Assembly: GCF_004310665.1 (NCBI RefSeq)
Contig: NZ_SIXF01000008.1
Coordinates: 124,001-188,000 of the forward strand
Reading direction: 5' to 3'
Length of the DNA stretch: 64,000 nucleotides
Source of the DNA: Pedobacter kyonggii
GTDB taxonomy: Bacteria > Bacteroidota > Bacteroidia > Sphingobacteriales > Sphingobacteriaceae
Part shown: positions 41,976-50,854 of the stretch, in pieces
Layout: each line of letters starts with the position of its first letter
How positions within the stretch are numbered: the first letter of the stretch is position 1
The notes under the pieces: model-generated
What the model saw: the letters and a program-made list of their open reading frames with translations, nothing else
The model's database searches: none
Told to the model about the DNA's origin: nothing
Made by a program: the position numbers and the translations under genes

Positions 41976-43433
41976 TTATAACTCGGGTTTTGGCGGATCT
42001 ACTGCGCCAACCACTTTTCCTTTGTTTCTTAATACTGAATTTCCTTTACCATAAAAGAAATAAATCGCTATGCCCAGCGCCATCCAAATGGCTAATCTGA
42101 TCCATGCTTCAAGAGGTAATGATGACATCAAATAAACGCAAACGATCACACCCATAATTGGAACGAAAGGCACCAATGGTGTTTTGAATGGGCGAGGCCT
42201 GTCTGGATCGGTTTTGCGCAATAACATTACACCGATACATACCAGTGAGAAAGCGAATAACGTACCTATGGATACCATATGGCCCAAATCTGTAACGGGA
42301 ACGAAACCTGCAAATACGCTTACAAACAGCATGAAAAATATGTTGGTTTTGAAAGGCGTCCTGAACTTAGAGTGGATACTGCTGAAAAATTTAGGTAATA
42401 ATCCATCTTTAGACATGGTATAAAATACTCTTGATTGTCCCATCAACATTACCAATATTACAGAGGTGTAACCCGCTAAAATTGCAATAATTAAACCCAT
42501 TTGTAACCAGCCATAACCTGTAACTTTAAATGCTGTAGCAGCTGGAGAAGCATCACCTTTAAAAACGCTGAAAGGCACTAAACCAGTCATTACGTGAGCA
42601 AATAAAACATATAGTATAGTACAAACAACCAACGAGCCTAAGATACCGATTGGCATGCCTTTTTGTGGGTTTTTTGCTTCCTGAGCCGCTGTAGAAACGG
42701 CATCGAAACCGATAAACGCAAAGAATACCAGTGCTGCACCTGCAGCAATACCAGAAATACCGAACTCTCCTTTAACACCAGTGTTTGCCGGAATGTAAGG
42801 GGTGTGGTTTGCTGGGTTGATGAATTTCCATCCCAATGCAATGAAAATGATTACTACAGCTACTTTTACAATTACTAAAACGTTGTTAAGGCTTGCAGAT
42901 TCTTTTGTACCGCGGATTAACATCAATGAAAGTAGAGAAACAATTACTACAGCAGGTAGATTAATTCCGCCACCATCTACTTCTGCAAATGATTTGGTTA
43001 AGTAGAGCGGCATTTCGAGGCCAAACTCGTGCAATAGTTTATTAAAATATCCAGACCATGAAACACCAACTGTTGCGGCCCCTAAAGCATATTCCAGAAC
43101 CAGATCCCAACCGATAACCCATGCCATGAACTCGCCCATGGTTGCATAAGAATAGGTATAAGCACTTCCTGCAACAGGAATCATAGATGCAAATTCTGCA
43201 TAACATAATCCTGCAAAAGCACAGCCTACAGCTGCCAATACAAATGATAAGGTTACAGCAGGTCCAGCGTGGTCGGCTGCAGCAATACCTGTTAAAGAGA
43301 ATAAGCCCGCACCAATAATAGCTCCAATGCCCAATGCAACAAGGCTTGTACTACTTAGTGTCCGTTTCAGCGTGCCTTCACCGCTTTCAGCAGATTCTGC
43401 TATAAGCACATCAATAGGCTTTTTTAGATTCAT
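41976..43433 (-). CDS. APC-family amino-acid permease
   Basis: The 485-residue transporter is of the same subfamily as the gene at 9863-11812. It has VALGIGAIIGAGLFSLTGIAA in helix 1, FASMIPVAGSAYTYSYA, GFDAVSTAAQEAKNPQKGMP, and a CAT-like end, with about 12 helices. It lacks the soluble insertion seen in the longer paralogue, which makes it the standard-length form. Probably an amino acid:H+ symporter. It lies between the porin gene and the pyrophosphatase gene, each with its own terminator. Confidence 0.93.
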   Translation of the reverse strand: MNLKKPIDVLIAESAESGEGTLKRTLSSTSLVALGIGAIIGAGLFSLTGIAAADHAGPAVTLSFVLAAVGCAFAGLCYAEFASMIPVAGSAYTYSYATMGEFMAWVIGWDLVLEYALGAATVGVSWSGYFNKLLHEFGLEMPLYLTKSFAEVDGGGINLPAVVIVSLLSLMLIRGTKESASLNNVLVIVKVAVVIIFIALGWKFINPANHTPYIPANTGVKGEFGISGIAAGAALVFFAFIGFDAVSTAAQEAKNPQKGMPIGILGSLVVCTILYVLFAHVMTGLVPFSVFKGDASPAATAFKVTGYGWLQMGLIIAILAGYTSVILVMLMGQSRVFYTMSKDGLLPKFFSSIHSKFRTPFKTNIFFMLFVSVFAGFVPVTDLGHMVSIGTLFAFSLVCIGVMLLRKTDPDRPRPFKTPLVPFVPIMGVIVCVYLMSSLPLEAWIRLAIWMALGIAIYFFYGKGNSVLRNKGKVVGAVDPPKPEL

Positions 43434-43505
43434 AAGTTGTTTAGTCTTTTATGTTTGTTGATTTTTATGATAATAAGCGGTAAACCTAAATAAAAATTAC
43501 CAAAA

Positions 43506-43536
43506 AGAAAAAGGGATTTTGTTAAAATCCCCCTTT
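43506..43536 (-). terminator. Terminator of hppA
   Basis: AAAGGGATTTT (43510-43520) pairs with AAAATCCCCCTTT (43524-43536), one bulge; on the minus strand a TTTTTCTTTTT tract follows. It is 28 bp after the hppA stop. Confidence 0.8.
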
Positions 43537-43564
43537 CAGTTGTATTATATCTGTGATTTTAGAA

Positions 43565-45811
43565 CTAACGCCTTAAAGTGTCGGTCGTATTTGTTAAAGT
43601 ATCCGTAATTACGTTGCCCAAACTATCGGTTTTTTGCTCAATTCTGATTTCTTTTCGAACTTCTTGCTTATGTTCGCTGGCAATTGCCTTAACTGCGATG
43701 TATGGAGCGATAACTAGTGAAACAATAGACATTAATTTGATTAAAATGTTCATTGAAGGGCCCGAAGTATCTTTAAAAGGATCGCCTACAGTATCTCCGG
43801 TTACCGAAGCCTTGTGTGGTTCTGATTTTTTGTAGTGCATTTCTCCATTGATCATTACACCTTGTTCGAAAGATTTTTTGGCGTTATCCCATGCGCCACC
43901 TGCGTTGCTTTGAAAAATCCCCATCAATACACCGGTAACGGTTACACCGGCCAATAATCCACCTAAAACTTCAGGACCAAAAGTAAAACCAATAATTATT
44001 GGCGTGATTAAGGCGATAGCGCCAGGCATCATCATTTCGCGGATAGATGCTTTGGTTGAAATGGCTACACATTTTTCGTATTCTGGTTTGGCTTTGTACT
44101 CCATAATGCCAGGGATTTCCCTAAACTGGCGACGAACTTCCTGAACCATATCCATTGCCGCTTTACCCACCGCCTGGATGCAAAGGGCCGAGAAAATAAA
44201 AGGAATCATTCCACCAACAAATAATCCGGCTAAAACCGGCGCTTTATAAATATCTATCGCGGTTATACCTGCAATACCTACAAAAGCAGCAAATAATGCT
44301 AAAGAGGTTAAGGCTGCAGATGCAATGGCAAATCCTTTACCGGTAGCAGCGGTTGTATTTCCAACGGCGTCTAAATTATCGGTACGTTCGCGTACTTCTG
44401 GCGGTAACTGACTCATTTCGGCAATGCCACCTGCATTATCCGCAATTGGTCCGAAAGCATCAATTGCCAATTGCATAGCCGTAGTGGCCATCATGCCTGC
44501 TGCTGCAATGGCTACGCCATATAGGCCCGCAAAGTGGTACGATAACATAATCCCTCCTGCTAAAACCAAAATCGGAATAACAGTCGATTTCATTCCGACA
44601 GCTAAACCTGCAATAATATTGGTAGCATGTCCGGTTGATGATTGCTGGATAATAGAATTTACAGGGCCTTTGCCCATTGCGGTAAAATATTCGGTAACAA
44701 TACTCATAATGGTACCCACAACTAAACCAACAATAATGGCGTAAAATACGTTTATACTGGAGAATTCATAACCACGTAAGTTTAATGTTTCTGGCAGCAT
44801 CCATTTTACGATAAAGAATGAAGCTACTGCTGTAATCAAAATTGAAGACCAGTTACCCAGGTTTAAAGCCGTTTGGACATTTGATTTATCATCTTTAATG
44901 GTTACAAACCAGGTACCTATAATCGAGAATAAAATACCCAATCCGCAGATTACCATAGGCAAAAGGATAGGAGACATGCCCCCAAATTTATCTGTTACGG
45001 TAATTTCTTGTCCTAAAACCATGGTGGCCAATATGGTTGCTACATAAGAACCGAATAAATCGGCACCCATACCTGCAACATCACCAACGTTATCGCCTAC
45101 GTTATCGGCAATGGTTGCTGGGTTACGCACATCATCTTCCGGAATTCCGGCTTCTACTTTACCCACTAAATCGGCACCAACATCAGCAGCTTTGGTATAA
45201 ATACCACCACCTACACGGGCAAATAAGGCAATAGATTCGGCACCCAAAGAAAATCCGGTTAAAACCTCAATAGCAGTTCTCATTTCTACACTATTGGCGC
45301 TTGTTACATGAAATACCTGTAAAAAAACAATAAATAAACCGCCTAAACCTAAAACAGCAAGACCAGCTACGCCTAAGCCCATCACGGTACCGCCAGTAAA
45401 CGAAACTTTTAATGCTTGTTTTAAACTTGTTCTAGCAGCCTGTGTGGTTCTAACATTCGCTTTTGTGGCCGATTTCATTCCGATATAACCTGCAGTTGCA
45501 GAAAATACTGCTCCAATAATAAAAGAGATAGAGATAATCCAGCTCGAATGCATAGGTACCCCTTTAATTTCGGTAATTGTTCCGGAGTACGCTAAAAGTG
45601 CTGCTGTAAAAACAGCGAAAATGCTTAATACCCTCCATTCGGCTTTTAAAAAGGCCATAGCACCATCGGCTATATAGCCCGCAAGTTCCTGCATGTTTTT
45701 ATCACCTGCATCTTGCTTGTTTACCCAGGCGCTTTTAATCATCATAACTATAATCCCGACAAGGCCCAGCGCCGGAATACAGTAAATTAAATTGTTTTGT
45801 AAAAAATCCAT
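43565..45811 (-). CDS. hppA: Membrane-bound, K+-dependent H+/Na+-translocating pyrophosphatase
   Basis: The 748-residue protein with about 16 helices contains the pyrophosphate-binding signature [18 protein letters not shown], then [25 protein letters not shown], and a C-terminal [14 protein letters not shown] block. The [10 protein letters not shown] segment has Ala where potassium-independent enzymes have Lys, which by family knowledge indicates dependence on K+. It couples pyrophosphate hydrolysis to proton or sodium pumping. Which ion is moved cannot be settled by eye. It appears to be monocistronic, with a terminator after it. Confidence 0.96.
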   Translation of the reverse strand: MDFLQNNLIYCIPALGLVGIIVMMIKSAWVNKQDAGDKNMQELAGYIADGAMAFLKAEWRVLSIFAVFTAALLAYSGTITEIKGVPMHSSWIISISFIIGAVFSATAGYIGMKSATKANVRTTQAARTSLKQALKVSFTGGTVMGLGVAGLAVLGLGGLFIVFLQVFHVTSANSVEMRTAIEVLTGFSLGAESIALFARVGGGIYTKAADVGADLVGKVEAGIPEDDVRNPATIADNVGDNVGDVAGMGADLFGSYVATILATMVLGQEITVTDKFGGMSPILLPMVICGLGILFSIIGTWFVTIKDDKSNVQTALNLGNWSSILITAVASFFIVKWMLPETLNLRGYEFSSINVFYAIIVGLVVGTIMSIVTEYFTAMGKGPVNSIIQQSSTGHATNIIAGLAVGMKSTVIPILVLAGGIMLSYHFAGLYGVAIAAAGMMATTAMQLAIDAFGPIADNAGGIAEMSQLPPEVRERTDNLDAVGNTTAATGKGFAIASAALTSLALFAAFVGIAGITAIDIYKAPVLAGLFVGGMIPFIFSALCIQAVGKAAMDMVQEVRRQFREIPGIMEYKAKPEYEKCVAISTKASIREMMMPGAIALITPIIIGFTFGPEVLGGLLAGVTVTGVLMGIFQSNAGGAWDNAKKSFEQGVMINGEMHYKKSEPHKASVTGDTVGDPFKDTSGPSMNILIKLMSIVSLVIAPYIAVKAIASEHKQEVRKEIRIEQKTDSLGNVITDTLTNTTDTLRR

Positions 45812-45845
45812 AGTTAATAATTGATTTATATTTGGTTAGTTATTT

Positions 45846-45930
45846 ATACTGTTGTGTAATTGGTTAACTGTTTAAATCGGTTAATTGTTTAATCTGTCAA
45901 ACGCTCAGCGCCAAACGCTTTTCTCCAAAC
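45846..45930. repeat. GGTTAACTGTTTAAATCGGTTAATTG repeat tract
   Basis: Tandem variants of GGTTAA, GTTTAAA and CGGTTAAT lie upstream of hppA, followed by CAAACGCTCAGCGCCAAACG. Same family as 3640-3730 and 19803-19980. Confidence 0.6.
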
Positions 45931-46089
45931 TACGTACTTATAAGTAGCAAGTTAATAAATTATTTTTCTTGTGATTAAAATTTTCACAACAGAGGCGAAT
46001 AAATTTTTCCTCCTTAAAATAATACAACAGAACAGCATCCTATTTTCTTTTTTTTAAATAAATTAGCTCCCAAACTAAACTCAACTAAA

Positions 46090-47526
46090 ATGAAAATTGA
46101 AAAGGAAGGTGGGCCTTCTAAAAGAAAATTAAGCCTTTTTGATGCCACCATGCTGGTAATGGGTTCAATGATCGGAAGCGGGATCTTTATTGTTAGTGCC
46201 GATATCATGCGGAATTTGGGTTCTGGTTATTGGTTGATTGTGGTTTGGTTGATCACCGGGGTGATGACAGTTGCCGCCGCAATTTCTTATGGAGAACTTT
46301 CTTCCATGTTTCCCAAAGCCGGTGGGCAATACACTTACCTGAAAGAGATTTTCGGCAAAATGATGGGGTTTCTTTACGGTTGGGGCTTGTTTACCGTAAT
46401 TCAAACCGGCACTATTGCAGCTGTTGCTGTTGCTTTTGGTAAATTTACAGCCTATCTAATACCAGCTTTAAACGACGCTGCCCCAATTTTTCAAAGCGGC
46501 GGTTATAAAATTACCTGGATCCAGATTTTAGCCATCGGTGTGATTCTGCTTTTAACCTATATTAATACAAAAGGTGTTGAAGGTGGTAAAATTTTGCAGA
46601 ATATTTTTACTGGGTCTAAAATTGTCGCTTTAATCGGCTTAATTATTTTAGGCTTTCTTCTGGTGAAAAACAGTTTTTGGGCAGGGAATATGAGCTTTGG
46701 CTGGGATGCTTTCAATAATCTTAAAACAGATCCGACCGGCAATTTCTTGAAATCGGGATGGGAATCCATTTCCGGAATGGCAATAATGGGGGGGATTGCA
46801 GCGGCCATGGTTGGTTCAGTATTTTCTAGTGTGGCCTGGGAAAACGTAACTTTTGTTTCGGGAGAAATCGAAAACCCTAAAAAAAATGTAGTACGTTCTA
46901 TGGTTTTAGGTACCTCGGCAGTGATGATTCTTTATTTATTGGTCAATTTTATCTATCTCAATACCTTAAACAGAGATAGTATTGCCTTTGCCCTCAATGA
47001 TCGGGTTGCTGTTGCAGCTTCGGAACAGATTTTTGGTAGTGGAATCGGCACAATTGTAATTGCATTGTTGGTTATGATTTCTACTTTCGGTTGTGTTAAT
47101 GGAATCGTATTGGCAGGTGCAAGGGTTTTTCAAACCATGGCAAAAGATGGAATGTTTTTTAAAGCAGCATTAAAAAACAATAAAAATGGAGTTCCTGAAA
47201 GATCACTTTGGATGCAGGGCATTTGGGCATCTGCTTTATGTTTAAGTGGGCAATATGGTAATCTTTTAGACATGATATCCTTTGTTATTGTGCTCTTTTA
47301 TATGATCACCGTATTTGGTGTGATTTATTTAAGGATAAAACAACCTAAACTTGAAAGACCTTACAAAACCTGGTTATATCCAGTTACGCCAATTATTTAT
47401 TTATTAATTGGTGCGGCATTTTGCATTTTGCTGCTCATTTATAAACAACAATATACCTGGCCAGGACTTGTGATTGTTTTGTTGGGTGTGCCTGTCTACT
47501 TTTTTATTAATAAAAAAGAGCAGTAA
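46090..47526 (+). CDS. APC/LAT-type amino-acid permease
   Basis: The 478-residue transporter belongs to a different APC branch from the two above. Helix 1 is DATMLVMGSMIGSGIFIVSADI, followed by GGQYTYLKEIFGKMMGFLYGW and ENVTFVSGEIENPKKNV, the pattern of the LAT-like subfamily (amino-acid exchangers). There are about 12 helices. Probably an amino-acid antiporter or symporter in the inner membrane. It is transcribed away from hppA and followed by a terminator about 90 bp downstream. Confidence 0.93.
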   Translation: MKIEKEGGPSKRKLSLFDATMLVMGSMIGSGIFIVSADIMRNLGSGYWLIVVWLITGVMTVAAAISYGELSSMFPKAGGQYTYLKEIFGKMMGFLYGWGLFTVIQTGTIAAVAVAFGKFTAYLIPALNDAAPIFQSGGYKITWIQILAIGVILLLTYINTKGVEGGKILQNIFTGSKIVALIGLIILGFLLVKNSFWAGNMSFGWDAFNNLKTDPTGNFLKSGWESISGMAIMGGIAAAMVGSVFSSVAWENVTFVSGEIENPKKNVVRSMVLGTSAVMILYLLVNFIYLNTLNRDSIAFALNDRVAVAASEQIFGSGIGTIVIALLVMISTFGCVNGIVLAGARVFQTMAKDGMFFKAALKNNKNGVPERSLWMQGIWASALCLSGQYGNLLDMISFVIVLFYMITVFGVIYLRIKQPKLERPYKTWLYPVTPIIYLLIGAAFCILLLIYKQQYTWPGLVIVLLGVPVYFFINKKEQ

Positions 47527-47565
47527 AGCTAACCTGATTAAACTAGCATCTTAATGATAGAATAG

Positions 47566-47586
47566 ATCCTGAAACAAGTTCAGGAT
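47566..47586. repeat. ATCCTGAA-N5-TTCAGGAT dyad
   Basis: A perfect 8-bp stem with a 5-nt loop, followed by GACGG. It belongs to the same family as 9130-9150 and 39449-39469, with a compensated change at the second pair. Confidence 0.7.
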
Positions 47587-47615
47587 GACGGTGCCAGATG
47601 AATAATCTACTACGA

Positions 47616-47650
47616 AACTCGCAGGTCTTTAAACCTTGCGAGGTTTTTTT
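47616..47650 (+). terminator. Terminator of the APC/LAT permease gene
   Basis: ACTCGCA...GGT (47617-47626) pairs with ACC...TGCGAGGT (47633-47644, one bulge), followed by T8. Confidence 0.7.
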
Positions 47651-47732
47651 TGCTTCTCAAATCTCATATCTAGTCTCTCAGGTCCCGTTTTTAGATTTTG
47701 AAAAGGAAGCTTCTGTGCATTTCGGTTCCGAA

Positions 47733-47934
47733 AGTCCCGTTATCCGCTTTACTTCTCCCGATAGAAAAAATCGGGATCGTGCCCGCTGCTACAGGGTTTA
47801 GCTCACTTAAAGCTATGCAGGAAACGGAGTGATCTAAACCCGACATGGCGGATACCGGCCTGTGTGTAAGGCCTGCAGGCGTATGAGCATGTGGCGGGAC
47901 TAACATTGTAAAGAACCACAGGTTTTGCTTTTCT
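47733..47934. repeat. Nested palindromic intergenic element, copy 1
   Basis: Four sets of complementary arms occur in properly nested order. Outer AGTCCCG (47733-47739) pairs with CGGGACT (47895-47901). TATCCGC (47741-47747) pairs with GCGGATA (47848-47854). Inside are a local hairpin TCCCGAT/ATCGGGA (47756-47762/47770-47776) and GGGTTTAG/CTAAACCC (47794-47801/47834-47841). A GGCC/GGCC hairpin (47857-47860/47870-47873) lies in the right part. The right half is matched by 32277-32381. Confidence 0.75.
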
Positions 47935-47984
47935 TAAAAAATGGTTAAACTATATTTTAAGCTTGGTGAGTTGCGACTTGTTTT

Positions 47985-48019
47985 CCCTAAACCCTAAACC
48001 CTAAACCCTAAACCCTAAA
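47985..48019. repeat. Five tandem CCCTAAA heptamers
   Basis: Five perfect copies in a row (47985, 47992, 47999, 48006, 48013) and then CCCC. The unit equals the plant-type telomere repeat, but it is here in a bacterial intergenic context. Confidence 0.9.
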
Positions 48020-48116
48020 CCCCAATTGTACGCCCAATCTCACATCTCCTGTCTGATATCTCAAATCTCTCCTGCCTAATCACTCGTTTCGAACAAAAAC
48101 CGTATTTTTGCAATTA

Positions 48117-49064
48117 ATGGGAACACTTGTAGATTCAGGTATAAAGGGATATAAAAATTACGGCACGCATTTGCGCGAAAAGTATAAAGGGCAGCGTGTA
48201 TTTAAAGTGATTGTAGATGGTGGTTTTACCTGCCCCAACCGTGATGGGAGCAAAGGTTATGGTGGATGTACGTATTGTAATGTAGATTCTTTTACACCAG
48301 AGCCTTCACGTAAAAATCCAAATATTAAAGATCAGCTTGCCGAAGGCATGTTAAGGGCAAAAACCTCTTATAAAGCCGATAAGTATATTGTTTATTTTCA
48401 GCCCAATACCAATACTTATGCGCCGGTACATTATTTAAAGATGATGTACGATGAAGCTTTATCTATCAATACAGAAGATATTGTGGGTTTTGCAGTAGGT
48501 ACAAGGCCTGATTGTATCGATGCTGAAAAGGTGGCTTTATTAGAAAGTTATACCGACCGCTTCGATGTAGATTTAGAAATGGGCATGGAATCTATCTATG
48601 ATGAAACCCTCGATCAGATCAACAGAGGTTGCAGTCATGGCGAATTTGTCGCTGCTGTAGAACTTTTAAAAGATAGTAAGCTCGATCTGTGCGTGCATAC
48701 CATTTTTGGCTTCCCCTGGGAAACACGCGAGCAGATGCACGGCTATATTCATGAAATTAACCGTTTCCCGCAAATCAAGTTTGTAAAGTTCCATCACCTT
48801 CATGTTGTAGAAGGATCTATAATGGGCGCTAAGTATAAAAAGGAACCCTTTAAATTGTTCTCTCTCGAAGAATATACCGACTTACTTTGCGAGTTAATCC
48901 CTTTATTACGTCCGGATATTGTTATTCAGCGGCTTTTTGGTATTTCGGATTGGGATTTGTTGATTGCGCCTAACTGGGGACTTAACAAATCCGCAATTCA
49001 AACCTATATGGATAAAGAAATTGAAAAAAGAGGGGTGGTTCAAGGATCTGCTTATTTTTCTTAA
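48117..49064 (+). CDS. TIGR01212-family radical SAM protein
   Basis: From the ATG at 48117 there are 315 residues; an in-frame TTG at 48108 is inside the TATTTTTG -7 element (48103-48110) and is rejected. The cluster motif is CPNRDGSKGYGGCTYC (Cys39, Cys51, Cys54), a long first spacing that marks this subfamily (YhcC-type) rather than the usual CxxxCxxC. Further blocks are YFQPNTNTYAP, GTRPDCI and HTIFGFPWETREQM. A 4Fe-4S cluster and S-adenosylmethionine would generate a radical; the substrate is not known to me, though the family has been linked to tRNA modification or respiration. Confidence 0.92.
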   Translation: MGTLVDSGIKGYKNYGTHLREKYKGQRVFKVIVDGGFTCPNRDGSKGYGGCTYCNVDSFTPEPSRKNPNIKDQLAEGMLRAKTSYKADKYIVYFQPNTNTYAPVHYLKMMYDEALSINTEDIVGFAVGTRPDCIDAEKVALLESYTDRFDVDLEMGMESIYDETLDQINRGCSHGEFVAAVELLKDSKLDLCVHTIFGFPWETREQMHGYIHEINRFPQIKFVKFHHLHVVEGSIMGAKYKKEPFKLFSLEEYTDLLCELIPLLRPDIVIQRLFGISDWDLLIAPNWGLNKSAIQTYMDKEIEKRGVVQGSAYFS

Positions 49065-49410
49065 AAAGTTAAATTATTTAACAATTTTTTTAAAAACCCA
49101 TGAAATTTCATGGGTTTTTCTGTTATAGTTCGCTTTTTTTGATCAATTTTTTATAAATTTCAGGTAAAATCGTGTAAATGATGGTTAATATGTGATTTTG
49201 TTTTTATTAAAAACTTGTATTAAAATCCCCTGTATTTTTTGTTATTTTTATTTTTAAGGTTAATTTTTGTGTTTTTTTATAAAAATCACTCGTTTTTATT
49301 AAAATATTTCAATTAAATGGTGTAAAAACTACAATATGTCGTATTTTTAGAAAAATAAATCAAGCATATTTCAATTATTTAAACAGTACAAACAAATTAA
49401 ACTAAAAACT
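49065..49410. other. AT-rich 346-bp region upstream of amtB
   Basis: After the terminator at 49093-49119 the stretch 49120-49400 is extremely A/T-rich, with TTTTTATTAAAA-type words (49204, 49292) repeated. I find no ORF, no palindrome and no clear -33/-7 pair. It probably contains the amtB control region, since that gene is usually nitrogen-regulated. Confidence 0.55.
49093..49119 (+). terminator. Terminator after the radical SAM gene
   Basis: AAAACCCATGAA (49093-49104) and TTCATGGGTTTT (49107-49118) form a perfect 12-bp stem with a T run. Confidence 0.9.
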
Positions 49411-50817
49411 ATGAGTAAATTCTCCTTTAAACAGTACGCGCCTTTTGCGATATTGATGATTGTCGCAATTTTCGCTCTATTTATTCCACTTCTTCCTAAT
49501 TTTGACGAAGGCAAGTATAGTGGGCCTGACATTGCATTCATATTAATCGCAGCTGCGCTTGTGTTTTTAATGACTCCGGGCCTTGCATTCTTTTATGGTG
49601 GAATGGTTCATCGTAAAAATGTACTATCCACCATGATCAAAAGTGTGGTAGCTGCAGGAGTAATTACAGTTTTATGGACAGTAGTAGGTTTTAGTTTAGC
49701 CTTTGGAGACACCATTGGTGGTTTTATTGGAAACCCTTCAACATTCCTTTTCTTTAAAGGCGTGAACTCTGGCGCACCTCATCTTCAGGGAGGTGCAGAC
49801 TTAACCATTCCGCTATCTTTATTTGCTGTGTTTCAATTAATGTTCGCCATTATTACTCCAGGTTTAGTAGTAGGTGCCGTAGCAGAGCGTATCCGTTTTA
49901 CCTCATACATCTTATTTATTGTTTTATTCGCAGTATTCGTTTATTCTCCGTTAGCCCATTGGACATGGCACCCACAAGGTTTCTTGTTAAAAATGGGGGT
50001 ATTGGATTTTGCTGGAGGTACCGTAGTTCATATTTCTGCTGGTATGGCTGCATTGGCTGGTGCATTGGTTCTAAAACGTAGAAAATCTCACTTAGAGCAT
50101 AAAGAAGTTCCACCTGCAAATATTCCTTATGTATTAATTGGTACTGGTTTATTATGGTTCGGTTGGTTCGGTTTTAATGCAGGTTCTGCATTAAGTGCAG
50201 GTAGTTTAGCTGTTTCTGCATTTTTAACTACAAATACCGCTGCTGGTGCTGCAGGTTTATCGTGGATGTTCTTTGATGTTGCAAGAGGTAAAAAACCTTC
50301 AGTTTTAGGTTTTTGTATCGGTGCAGTAGTTGGTTTGGTAGCCATTACGCCAGGTGCAGGTTTTGTAAGCATTTCATCAAGTATATTTATTGGTGCTATT
50401 GCCGCGGTTATCTCAAACCTTGTGGTTTCTTGGAAACAAAAAACCAGCTTAGATGATACATTAGATGTTTTCCCTTGTCATGGTGTTGGTGGTATCGTTG
50501 GTATGTTGTTAACCGGTGTTTTCGCTACTAAAACGGTAAATGCTGCTGGTGCTGATGGTTTGTTTTATGGCAACCCGGAGTTCTTTGTAACACAATTAAA
50601 AGGTGCGGTAATTGTAATTATATTCAGTTTCGTTGTATCATTCGTAATTTTCAAACTGGTAAATCTTATTAACCCAATCAGGGTATCAGATGAAGAAGAA
50701 GAAATGGGCCTTGATGCATCTCAACACGATGAGAAATACTCTCAAGGTACCTTATTGGTTGAAGAAAGAGCGATCTATATCGAAAAAAACAGTCCATTAA
50801 CAGAACCAATTTCTTAA
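49411..50817 (+). CDS. amtB: Ammonium transporter (Amt family)
   Basis: The 468-residue Amt/Mep protein has MTPGLAFFYGGMVHRKNVLSTM, the GVLDFAGGTVVHISAGMAALAG block with the first pore His, and FPCHGVGGIVGMLLTGVFA with the second pore His, and 11 or more helices. It conducts ammonium into the cell. No PII (glnK) gene is adjacent, which is unusual for amtB; instead a beta-barrel protein gene follows after 37 bp. The long C-terminal tail (DEEEEMGLDASQHDEKY) is acidic and may be the regulatory part. Confidence 0.95.
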   Translation: MSKFSFKQYAPFAILMIVAIFALFIPLLPNFDEGKYSGPDIAFILIAAALVFLMTPGLAFFYGGMVHRKNVLSTMIKSVVAAGVITVLWTVVGFSLAFGDTIGGFIGNPSTFLFFKGVNSGAPHLQGGADLTIPLSLFAVFQLMFAIITPGLVVGAVAERIRFTSYILFIVLFAVFVYSPLAHWTWHPQGFLLKMGVLDFAGGTVVHISAGMAALAGALVLKRRKSHLEHKEVPPANIPYVLIGTGLLWFGWFGFNAGSALSAGSLAVSAFLTTNTAAGAAGLSWMFFDVARGKKPSVLGFCIGAVVGLVAITPGAGFVSISSSIFIGAIAAVISNLVVSWKQKTSLDDTLDVFPCHGVGGIVGMLLTGVFATKTVNAAGADGLFYGNPEFFVTQLKGAVIVIIFSFVVSFVIFKLVNLINPIRVSDEEEEMGLDASQHDEKYSQGTLLVEERAIYIEKNSPLTEPIS

Positions 50818-50854
50818 GGATTTTATAATATCTAAACCCAAAATAAGCTCAAAC

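Larger units (their letters stand above)
47527..48116. other. Gene-free 590-bp spacer holding structured and tandem repeats
   Basis: In order: the CCTGAA dyad (47566-47586), a terminator (47616-47650), a CTCAAATCTCATATCT tract (47655-47672), the nested palindromic element (47733-47934), five CCCTAAA heptamers (47985-48019) and more ATCTCAAATCT words. The frames 47598-47801 and 47691-47906 overlap the palindromic element and are not credible genes. Confidence 0.7.

Noticed and set aside
9863-43433. Three APC permeases considered as one duplicated operon
   Set aside because: They are far apart, on different strands, and one belongs to another branch of the superfamily.
47598-47906. Two overlapping open frames (plus and minus) in the nested element
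   Set aside because: Both read through the complementary arms of the palindromic element, so the open frames are side effects of its sequence.
47985-48019. CCCTAAA run considered as a CRISPR or a real telomere
   Set aside because: Units of 7 bp without spacers rule out CRISPR; the sequence is internal to a chromosome with genes on both sides.
49120-49400. A/T-rich region considered as a replication origin or riboswitch
   Set aside because: No DnaA-box cluster, no dnaA nearby, and no stable nested stems were found.
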